This document shows, in pieces, positions 43,001 to 52,300 of a DNA stretch of 64,000 nt (the stretch's first letter is position 1; every line of letters begins with the position of its first letter). The position numbers were made by a program, and so were the translations under genes. This DNA is from Picocystis sp. L7 (taxonomy: Eukaryota; Chlorophyta; Picocystophyceae; Picocystales; Picocystaceae), in NCBI GenBank assembly GCA_020975725.1, contig QXJR01000005.1, positions 310,001 to 374,000 of the forward strand, written 5' to 3'. Below the pieces are notes generated by a model, which saw only the letters and a list, made by a program, of their open reading frames with translations, did not search any database and was not told the origin of the DNA.

Positions 43001-46000
43001 AACAATGAAGGGGGCAAAGTAGGCTAATTTCTCAATCCATCGCATCTCGCGCGGAGACAACTGCTCTGTAGACTTGGTGTTGAGGAAATGGCTGGCTTTG
43101 TTATCCATAAGTACGGTGAAGTGCTGACCAAACAACAAGTGCCTCCAATGCTGCAGAGCATACAGGATGGCACAGGTTTCCTTCTCTGCTGGATGATAAT
43201 TCTGTTGGGCTTGATTCAGCTTCTTTGACCAATATTCAACTGGGTGCCACTCCCCTTGCTCATCCTCCTGCATCGGAACTGCTCCCATGCCGATATCCGA
43301 AGCATCCGTCTCGACCCGGATCGGTCAGTCCTCATCGAAGAGTGCCAGGACAGGTGCGTTCGTGAGTGTTGCAAGCAGCTTGTTATAAGCTTCTTCTTGT
43401 GGGCCTTTCCAGTAGGATGTGAACCCATGTTTCATCGATGCCTAGTTCAACTCAGTCAATGGGGCTGTAAGTTCCGCATAATGCGGAACGAACCGCATAT
43501 AGAATTGGCAAAGCACAAGGAAGGCCATATTATCGCGTTGCGACTGCGGTCGCGGGAACTGCTGGATCTTGGTAAGTAGGTGGTTGGTACAGGCCAACTG
43601 TCCATTACGTATCGGAAAGCCTACCTACTCCAAAGTACTTCCGAAAAAGTGACAGTTTGATCGTTGTAGCCGGATGTCGGCCTGTTCGCAGGTAGCGAAT
43701 AATTCCTCAAGGTGTTGGAAATGCTGTTCTTTTGTTTCAGAATGCACCAATATGTCATCCATGTACACCTTTAAGTAGAGCAGGTGACCAAATATTCTGT
43801 TCATCATGCGCTGAAACATCGCAGGTGCGTTGGCAGCACCCATGGGCATGACCTTCCACACATAGGATCCAAAGGGTGTGACCACTGCAGTTTTATCGAT
43901 GTCGGCAGGATCCTTCCTAACCTGGTGGAACCCATCCAAAGCATCCAGCGAGGAAAAGTATTTCGCACCTCTCAAGTTCTGCAGGTAGTAATCTATACGG
44001 GGCAGCGGATATCTATCCTTGAGAGTAACATTGTTAAGCAGGCGGTAGTCAAACACGACCCGCCAGCCCCCGTCTTTCTTCGGTACTAGGATTACTGGGG
44101 CTCCCCAGCTGGAGCCAGCACAAAGGTCCATTTTACCAGCATCGACGTATTCACTGATTAACTCCTTCAAGGCAGCCTGCTGGTGAGGGGATAGCCGATA
44201 ATAATTCCTGTACTGCGGGGTCGCATTTTCAGTGAGCTGTATTTTGAAGGCCTCTCCGCTGACACGCTCTGGCGGTAGCTGCGTAAGAGGCTCAAATAAG
44301 CCCTTATATCGGTGGTTGATCAGTCGGTCCAACCGGTACTGATCGCTGTGGTCCAGCTCCCATTCATCGCTGACTTTTGTCCGCATGTGGTCAAGGTGTG
44401 CTTCTTCATCGATAATTTCTGGTCTGGGATCCAGAGGCTGTATCATAAGCAATAGACAGCCTGGGTCCTGTACCGCCTTCCGAGCTTTGCATATGGGGAG
44501 AATAAGTCCAACTTTGTGGATGCGATGAACTGGTGGTCTCCATACATAGTGTGCTTCATGCCACCGTTGTTCTTTAAGACCATCCGGTGGTTCTGCTAGT
44601 CTAGGACCATCAGGTGTTTGTCACAGAAGGTCCCCACTAATATGCAATCAAATGTCTCCAGTGGTGCAACTGCGAAGGGCACCTGGCCACGGAAGCCATC
44701 GATCGTAAAGGTGGCCTGAACTACTGGGGCTGTATGAACCTGCTGGCCTACACCTACTGTGAATTGCATAGTATCACCAGTGTTCTTCCAGGTCACCCCA
44801 AATGGGTTGGTTGATTGTAATTCATGAATTAACTTCTCGCTGATGAATAAGTAGCTCGCTAATGTATCCAAATAGGCCTGTGTCCTAATCTTGTTTGCTT
44901 CCATTTCAAAGAAAGTTTCTGCAGGTAGGAATTCCCGCCTAGGCCTTACATTACTCAATGAGTTCAGGCAGACAAGAGTCCTTTCATTGTTAACCAGAGC
45001 TGCTGCTGGACTCGCTCCTGACTCCGCTCCGGTAGTTTGGGTCACTAGGCGGAGTGTACTCATTTTTTGGGGGCACAAATCACAAATGCCATTTTGCACG
45101 AGGGCTGATCGTGACCGCATCGGCGGTAGCGTCGACATAGCCCATGTACGAGGCACATATTCTTCTCTTCCTGTGACAGCTTGGCTCCAAGCGGTTTGTT
45201 CGATAGCTGAGTCTCCACTTTTATGATGGCACTTTTCTGTCCATCATCGAGATCGTCGAATCGCTTTCGCTCTCTTTTCGCGAAACTGTTGTCTTGGTAT
45301 TTTTCTTCCGTGGCGTTGGCATTGCAGCCGCTACTGGCTTTCGCGTGGGTCCCAAATCGGGACGTTGCTCGCTATTGCGACGGGTTGTAACGTAGTGATT
45401 CTTCCATTGTCCATGAGTTGTCTTGGTCTCTTTGCGGGGCTTTTCAGCAACTTCCTTTTCTAGCTTGAATATGACCGATGCCAAGTTTTCAGATTCCATA
45501 ATCCGAACTTTATCCACATCAATCAAATGATCTTGGTGTTTATATGACGCTTGCTGGAGGTTGGCTGGCAGCACATGCCGGAGTCTTGCTTATAAATCGA
45601 CTTCCGTTAAACTGCGGCACACAGGAGATGAGCTTGTGTTGGCGACAAATGTCAATTGCACTAGCCGGTTCAAAAACTGTAAAGCATTTTCGCCCCGGCG
45701 CATACGAGTAGTATGGAATTTGCGCTATGCTTCAGGGCCTGGGTCTTGATTCTGGAACGTACGGCGGAGGTAAGCGTACAATTCTTCCACCGATTTGAGG
45801 GCACCTCGATCGCGCATAACGAGATTCTGCACCATTGATTTTGCTGTGCCTCCCAAAGCTTGACTGATCGCAAGTACCAACTGCTCCTTTGGACGGTCGA
45901 GAGCGTACGTTTGGCACCAACACAAACCATTGCGATACCAGTAAGTTAACGCATATGGATATTCATCAAGCTCCAGTCCAGTGAATTTTCCAGGCTTCTC

Positions 46001-46299
46001 TAGGGAAACCTTTTGAATATTCTTTGAGTCTTGGAGGGCTGTCCCAAACAATGTGGTGAGATGGGGAAGTCCCTCTTCCTTGGAGGAAGCGTGTGTCCCT
46101 CCTAAGGCTATCACATGCAGATTTTCTTGAGCAAGCTCTATCTCGTTTTGTTCTTCACCATCAGTTGGGTTTGTTTGCAAGGCTTCAAGCTGACCTTCGA
46201 GCTCAGCGGTTCGTCCTTGGAAGGTGGTCCTCATGGACCGTTCTTCTTCCAAGTCTCTACGGAGCGAACTCATCCGAGTAGTGTGCTCAGGGTCCTCCA
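40080..46299 (-). other. Array B unit 3: complete set of gag and pol parts
   Basis: The same parts as unit 2 shifted by 7024: gag about 45220-46299, protease 44600-45080, reverse transcriptase 43625-44452, RNase H 42950-43340, methyltransferase 42010-42930, integrase 41020-41783, C-terminal module 40080-40920. Left of about 46030 it matches unit 2 almost base for base. Right of that point, in the gag N-terminus, it is a different variant (DLEEERSMRTTFQGRTAE instead of DLEEERAMRSTLQERIAE). A dead copy. Confidence 0.9.
42010..42930 (-). other. C5-cytosine DNA methyltransferase domain, array B unit 3
   Basis: Duplicate of the domain at 34990-35910 with the same motifs (PCQPFSRAN, ECTPFATHL, RTRLCWTSL, CGNAFPVGW). 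No difference was noticed by eye, so it gives no independent evidence of conservation. Confidence 0.9.
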
Positions 46300-46346
46300 T
46301 TTCCTTGAGGGTATGGCAGTCTCCTCTTAAGTACAAGCTTAGACAG

Positions 46347-47080
46347 TATTGCAAATGCGTCCGTGAGTGCAGAACGCTCACACACGTGCCTTGGAGGAAA
46401 GTGTGTTGACGGGGAAAGGGGGCGGTCCACCGGCTCTTGTTGAGGGTCTACTCACTTGCGGATGAGGTCCTCCTTTTGCCGACTCGAGGCTTGGTGCCTA
46501 GCGAGGTCGGTCTCCTAGTGGTTGGGCAAGCGCGTTGGCCTCAACAAGTCGTGAAGAGAGGACGGAGGGAGGCTCGCTTGTGTTAGGCAAAGTCAAGAAG
46601 TGTATCACAAAACAAATAGGGACGATAGGTCTAGCTCTCTCACCGCCTCTCACTAGTGGTTGGACTCGGAGCAAAGGGGATGTCTCAGCCGCCTTCGTCT
46701 TCCTTAGAGTCGACCCTGACCGTCCATTTTGCTCGCCCCGGGGCGACGATGAGCTCTCACTTGTTCGACACCGCTCAGCCCTTGAGTCCCATCCCTCACG
46801 ATCGTGGATAGGGACTGGGTCGGTTGGTTCCCTTCGGTCTGTCTCGATCAAAGTCCCTTGTTCCCCTTACAGGAAGCCCGTTCTGATCGGGGTGGCCGTG
46901 CTTCAATAGGACTCGGGGGAAGCTGGTTCTGATCCCGGAACAATACCACCGTTGTATCCCAAAGGGGTATCATATCCCTTACTCGGTGGGCAGCCCTATT
47001 GGTTCGGACCCGTAAGCCAGGGTCCCATATGGACCCAAACGAGCCTCGTTCACAGGAGGAGGCCACTGCCTTATGCAATA
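46347..47080 (-). repeat. Array B outer (5') LTR, diverged variant
   Basis: About 734 bp with perfect inverted ends TATTGC and GCAATA. It is clearly homologous to LTRs 1 and 2 but carries many substitutions and small indels (roughly 10-15% by eye), while LTRs 1 and 2 are nearly identical. It is therefore not the normal partner LTR of the inner ones. Confidence 0.85.
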
Positions 47081-47596
47081 ATCTGCATCGACAAAGAGAA
47101 TGGTCCTGCATATTCTATGAAGAGGCCACAAGAAAATTTTCCCGCATCTGCGGTATCTAGGCGACTTTGCATGCTTCATGTTAACCTTGTTCACCTTCAA
47201 TAGCATGATTGCAATCTCGAGTGACCATAGACATTCCATGCGATAATGGGGTATGTCTTCACCAACTCAAACAAGGAATGGAGTCTTGGAGGATATTCCA
47301 TTCGATCTCTCGGATGCTTGATTGCTCAAAAGCTCCTTAAATAGTAAATCCGAATCACCAGCAAGCAATGTTGCAACGCACAATGGAGATGGTCGATCCT
47401 GCCATTGCGCAACTTCCGAGCGAAGCAAAGCGTGGAGAATACGTAGAATCAACAACCATCTACAAGATTTTGTAGATGGACCACTGTCGCACCACATAGT
47501 TTATCGGCACCACAACTCGTGCACCTCACCGTTGCACGATGTTAGAGGAATTCGTTTGTTGACCTTTTCTCGAAGACTCATGAGACGGGTGATGGC
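47081..47596. other. Host-like sequence, no gene called
   Basis: About 500 bp between the array and a solo copia LTR. Minus-strand open stretches (for example VAQWQDRPSPLCVATLLAG, about 47340-47400, and KHAKSPRYRRCGKIFLWPL near 47110-47170) look somewhat protein-like, but no family is recognised and frames are short. It could be remnants of a decayed host gene or simply intergenic DNA. Confidence 0.3.
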
Positions 47597-47902
47597 TGTT
47601 GAAAGGATCCGCTCTTTAACTACAAGGTTAACATGCAGAGTTGGAGGACCTGGGTTCGTGAAGGTCCATGGGAGTTCGGAGCACGGAGGAGCGAGGTTGG
47701 AAAGAGTGTACTACATGCATCCCAAGCGTGGCCCCTTAGTCCCTACTAGCCACCACAATGCCTACGTGGCATGGTGGATCGGGTATTCTATCCACAGCCA
47801 CGGTCGAACGTGCGGCTGTCCTGGTCGGAGGGGACGACCTCTGAGGACCAGTCCCTTTGAGAAGAAACTCCATAGATTTGGTCCCGCACTTAACTTTTCG
47901 AT
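47597..47902 (-). repeat. Solo LTR of the Copia B family
   Basis: About 306 bp matching 10617-10919 at roughly 88-90% by eye (GTTGAAAGGATCCGCT start, GGTCGGAGGGGACGACCT late). No internal copia sequence adjoins it on either side, so it is a solo LTR, likely left by LTR-LTR recombination. No clear target duplication was seen. Confidence 0.8.
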
Positions 47903-48424
47903 AATAGTACGTGAAACCGAGAAGGCGAAAAAACTTTCGTCAACTCCGAATCCTTCTGCTTAGAATCCACCTGTCCATTGGAATCCTCACTCAATTGAGG
48001 ATGAACATATCGAGAAGTAGCCGTTCCTCCATGCGAAATAGTAAAAAGTAAATATGTGAAAAGGCACCTTAACTCAAGTGTTTTGATACGTTGGAGTAAA
48101 GATATCTATATTGCTGAAAGACACTATGGAAAACTCGTTGACTTGTATAGATCTGGTGTCAATGCGCACATGACTGCACCTCACTCTAAAGAAGAAAGGG
48201 CACCTAGTTCAATACAACACGAAGCAGTTCTGCATGGGGAGCAATGGAAGTGGAGGTGCCCTTATGCAAAACAAACTTCCACAAACCCACGAACACGTGG
48301 CCAAAGGAACCATCATGATCTTAATCGTGCTTACACGAGTGACCAGCTATAATAACGAAGACAACTCCAACTTGATGTCTTGACAAACCGAGTAAGTCAC
48401 AAATCTTGAACTTGTGGAAGAGCT
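47903..48424. other. Downstream region of the host methyltransferase gene, no gene seen
   Basis: About 520 bp of AT-rich sequence after the stop codon (48425-48427) of the disrupted host gene. A 98-codon plus-strand ORF at 48056-48352 has no recognisable domain. The part next to 48425 should include the gene's 3' untranslated region. Confidence 0.4.
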
Positions 48425-48581
48425 TTATTTACCCTCCGAGAGAAGCGCCAAATGGGTCGAGCCTAGTAACACCGCTTTCAGAGTGTGCTTTGTCCATTCA
48501 AGAAATAGCTTTCCTCTAGGGTTAAGAGTGCTCATCCACACATCTAATGCTAGTTGTGGATCGAAAGGGTGATCAAGGGTG
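48425..48581 (-). pseudogene. Host SAM-dependent methyltransferase, 3' piece
   Basis: Last 50 codons plus stop of the host gene whose 5' piece is at 56418-57101. Reading starts directly after the left target duplication (48578-48581, CACC on the minus strand) and gives LDHPFDPQLALDVWMSTLNP, then RGKLFLEWTKH and a short tail. LDH.(F/Y)DP.LAL..WM..L.P.G.LF.EW is a typical run after the Rossmann acidic strand in a family of class I methyltransferases. It is separated from its 5' piece by the 7.8-kb gypsy C and so cannot be expressed as one normal exon. Confidence 0.82.
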
Positions 48582-49338
48582 TATTGCACAGCGTCCGTGG
48601 AGACACTGCCAATTCACACACGTTTTGGGCCTCAAGGCGGCCAAGATGCCAAGGGAAGAGGATGGAAACGCCTTGAAGGGCGCGTTTGTGGAGCGTCAGC
48701 CGTGTGGGACGGCTCCTGCTGACTTGTGCGAGTCTTGGCGGTGTTGAGAAGCCGCAGCAAGCTCGTGGTTGGTGGAGGCACGCACTTGAGAAGTCGTCAA
48801 GGCAAAAGTCTATTTTCAAGTCAAGTGAGGGGGGCCTCTAGTAGGCCCTCAAACCAGCAGCGGTTCAGGGTGGTACCCTTATCTCCATGGGGCGCCTGGT
48901 GGTCACGTGGCCCTGTCGCCCTCATCGGACGGTTGCACGACAGGCAAGCACGTGACCCAGATCCCCAGGGTGCTTCCCCACCCTTCGATCGACCTCGGGA
49001 GATTCGGGGGGATCCGGTCCCCCCTTCTGCCCGAGTCTCCTAGGGTTGCCCCGAACTGAGCCTGGGCTTCATCGGGTTCGCCCTGGGTCTATCCGGACGG
49101 CTGGTATTGGGGAGATCCCTCGTACCCTCGGACCGGGGTACCAAGGGCTTCCCATCCCCCGCCTTCCCAGGTCCTGAGTCGCACTCGTCCAGTTGGGGAG
49201 GGGTTACCCGTCCTGTACCTGACTTGATATCCAGCGATTCACAGCAAGCTCCAAGCTCGCTTATCTAGGCTACTGCTTGACAAGGATCTTTGTCAAGCAC
49301 CGGTTCCCATCGTAGGGGGGATCCTGCCCTGTGCAACA
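48582..49338 (-). repeat. Gypsy C 3' LTR
   Basis: 757 bp. On the minus strand it starts TGTTGCACAGGG and ends CTGTGCAATA, so it has TG...TA ends with a 10-bp near-perfect terminal inverted repeat. Confidence 0.93.
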
Positions 49339-49365
49339 CTCTCCCGGTTCCCGGCGAATGCCGCA

Positions 49366-52300
49366 TCATAGTTGGAAGTCATATACGTATGCGACGGGGT
49401 CATAGACCATGGCTCGTACTTGCTCTCCCAGGTAGTAGTCAATCTTACCGTCAGTCCATATGATTTTGTGTAGCCCGTCTTCAATGCTGTCAACCAAGCC
49501 TTGGAAGTAGGCTGGATCCGATCGATCGGGTGTATGAAAGAGTTCCTGAACCACTTGTCCTGCCAACTCGGTGGGTACGATAAATCTGGGGCGGCGCCGA
49601 GTCTGGAACGGCAATTTGGTGAAGGTCCAGGTGTTGACCATGATGGGACTGGGTGATTGAAGGTAAGCTGTCTTCTTGTGTGTGAACACAGCATTGTAGT
49701 TGCTGGGGGTAATTCCTTGTTCAGGTATGCATCCATTGGCTTCCTCCAGTAGCAGAAACTCTTCGAGCAAGGCTGCAGTTTCGTCGATCCAAAAGAAGCG
49801 TTGCGATGAATCAGTCAGGGAGCTTTCGACCCAGTACCGCACCGGTTGTGTGGGAAAGGTTGCGTAGTCGCGCAGCAGAAAACGGCGGATGCGATACGTT
49901 GCAGAATTGGTCTGCATATCCAATGTATCCGGCAACGGTGCACGGGCAGGCTGTAGATGTTCATCCATGGGGAACAAGGTGAGGTCTGAATCCACCCAAG
50001 GTTCAATGCGGTCAGCGTGAATGCGATCAGAAAACGCCGATCCAGGTGGTAAGTCCAACTGATAAGCACCATTTTGCAGAACTTTCTTGATTGTGTATGG
50101 CCCCACATAGTATGGATCTAATTTGTGTTTGTCAGTAGGACCTTTGAGTCCATACTGCACTTTTACCTTGTCTCCCTGTCGGAAGGATGTTGTCCGTCGC
50201 TTCGCAGTGGCCGCTTGCATGCGACGAGCGCCGTGAACCAGTTCCTGTAGGACGGCTTCGTAGACTCTGCGATGGCTGTCCAGCAGGTCTGATATGCGCG
50301 TATCGAAGCTGTCTACTGTAAGATCTGTAGCAGTAGCACCTATAGTAGGAAGCTGCAAGTGCCAAGGTAGCCTGGATGAACATCCAAAAAGCAATGCAAA
50401 GGGAGAATGCTTGGTTACTGAATGCACGGAGTCATTATAAGCGTGTGCTGCTGCCTGAAGGTATGCGTCCCATTGATGTTTATCATTACAGGTTGTACGT
50501 AAAGTTTGGAGTAGCGTGCGATGCTGACGCTCGGCTCCTCCCTGTGACTGAGAGTGATAAGGGGTACCTGTAACGTGACGGATGTTCAATGCAGCGCAGA
50601 ATGCCTTGAACAGCGCACGATAGGCAGGCCCATTGTCCGTATGGATGTGTACCGGTGTGTGATACCGATAAACCAGGTGATCCATCAGAAGCTGCGCTTG
50701 GCGATGTGCGCTCCAGGTTGAATGGATCGGCACATAAATCGCATACTTTGTAAATCGGTCGACAACCGTCAGGACAGCATTATGACCCTGAGCTGTGAGC
50801 GGTAGATTCTCGACCATGTCCATTACTACCGTATGGAACAGGTATGGGTGAAATTGTAGTTCTGGACATAACGAAGAATGTCGCGAACGATTCCCAGGTT
50901 TTTGGAGCTGGCAAACAGGACACCGGGCGACAAAATGTTCAATGTGGGATTTCATGTTGTCCCATGTAAAGTGACGAACAGCGTCAGCATGTGTACGTGT
51001 CACGCCAAAGTGTCGTGGGTCATGGATCATGTGCAGCAATTCCTGCCTCACAGAGTTATCCGCCGGTATAACCAATGACCATTGTTTGTTCTCTGTTGGG
51101 GCAAATAAGAGTGAGTCTTGGACCTTGTACCCTGCAGGTGGCTGTTGTAAGATGTCCTGGTACGTGGAATCAGCTTGGGCAGCATGGCGAATACGCTCCA
51201 GGATGGAGGGCGAGTCAACTGAAGTAGAATGTAGTGAGGACTGCGTTGGCTGTGGAGTTGTGATAGACGCGATAGAGCCACACACAGTCCCAGCAGGACT
51301 GCGGCTAGCTAGCGGTCGAAGCGTCCGTGTGTGGTTCAGCCATTGAGACACCATGTGAGCAATCCATCCTACAGGGAAGGCGTTGCCGCACATACGTCGC
51401 CGACTGGCATCACTGACATTCTTTGCAGCAGTGTCACCAGTCTGCATGCCAACGAGACGTTCACGTTCGCCGGTAGACAGCGGGCAAGGTTTCCCGTCGG
51501 TTCCGCGTACCCAGGTAGAGCGCAGTCGGTCGCTGTGGGACCGTGCGCTAGCCATCAGCGTTCGGCATTTGGTGCGGGGCTGATGTATTGCGTCCAGGGG
51601 TACTCGCGCCCCATCATCCAGGCAGTCTTGCCAAGTAACGGGAAGCGGGGCGAGGTCCAGCGCATTTCCTCGTTGACTTGGGAAAGAAGTCCAGCACAAT
51701 CGTGTGCGTGCTTGGGCACTGTAGTGGGACATGTCTTCCAGCATTGGCTCACCAAACCAATCGGTGATCTGTTCCAGATGAGGTTGTAGGTGAGCAGCAA
51801 AGGGGGTGCATTCCAGCACATAATCTGGATGCCCCAGCTTGTTGTGTAGTTGGGCCACGGCAGTAAAGAGTTCGCGCGTGTCGTACAGACCCAATGAAGG
51901 TTTTGATGCATTGGTGTTGGCCTTGGAGAAGGGCTGACACGGCACGCCAGCGACCATGAGATGCACTTGGGGCAGTTTTCTTCTGTGCACCAGAGTTTTG
52001 ACGTCATTCCCGTAGCGGAAAATATCCTTCCTCGTAAACAGGCCGGGCCTGGAAAGGCGAACGTGGTGGAACACACGGGATATTACGCTACGACAGTCCG
52101 GATCGGATTCAACTGCAATGTAATCCAGTACCACGTCAGATGTGGTAGGAATGATGAGCTCCAATGCCCGCAGTGTGGTTCCCATGCCAGCACAAAGATC
52201 GAGGATACAAAGGGTGTTTGCATCCTTTACTTTTGCTGAGTGCCGTGACAAATAGTCCGGGCCGATGTTTTCTGATCCAGGCCTGTATTCAATCGTAAAG

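Larger units (their letters stand above)
30114..47080 (-). mobile_element. Gypsy array B: head-to-tail methyltransferase gypsy copies
   Basis: Three head-to-tail units of one gypsy lineage share LTRs in the pattern LTR-internal-LTR-internal-LTR-partial internal, read on the minus strand. From about 30123 to 46030 the sequence repeats with an exact 7024-bp period (about 2.3 copies), with only a handful of base differences noticed. The left unit is cut by gypsy D in its reverse transcriptase. The right end carries a diverged LTR. Every unit is broken, with roughly five or more breaks, and shared breaks show that the array arose by duplication of an already dead copy. Confidence 0.93.

Noticed and set aside
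30123-46030. CRISPR or satellite explanation for the long repeat
   Set aside because: Units are full LTR-element sequence with coding parts, and their period equals internal region plus one LTR.
48056-48352. 98-codon plus-strand ORF with an AHMT word resembling a copia protease site
   Set aside because: The surrounding residues do not fit the copia protease pattern and no other copia part adjoins.
34990-52225. Methyltransferase domains as host genes captured by chance next to retroelements
   Set aside because: They sit inside pol at the same joint in three lineages, in one open polyprotein in gypsy C.
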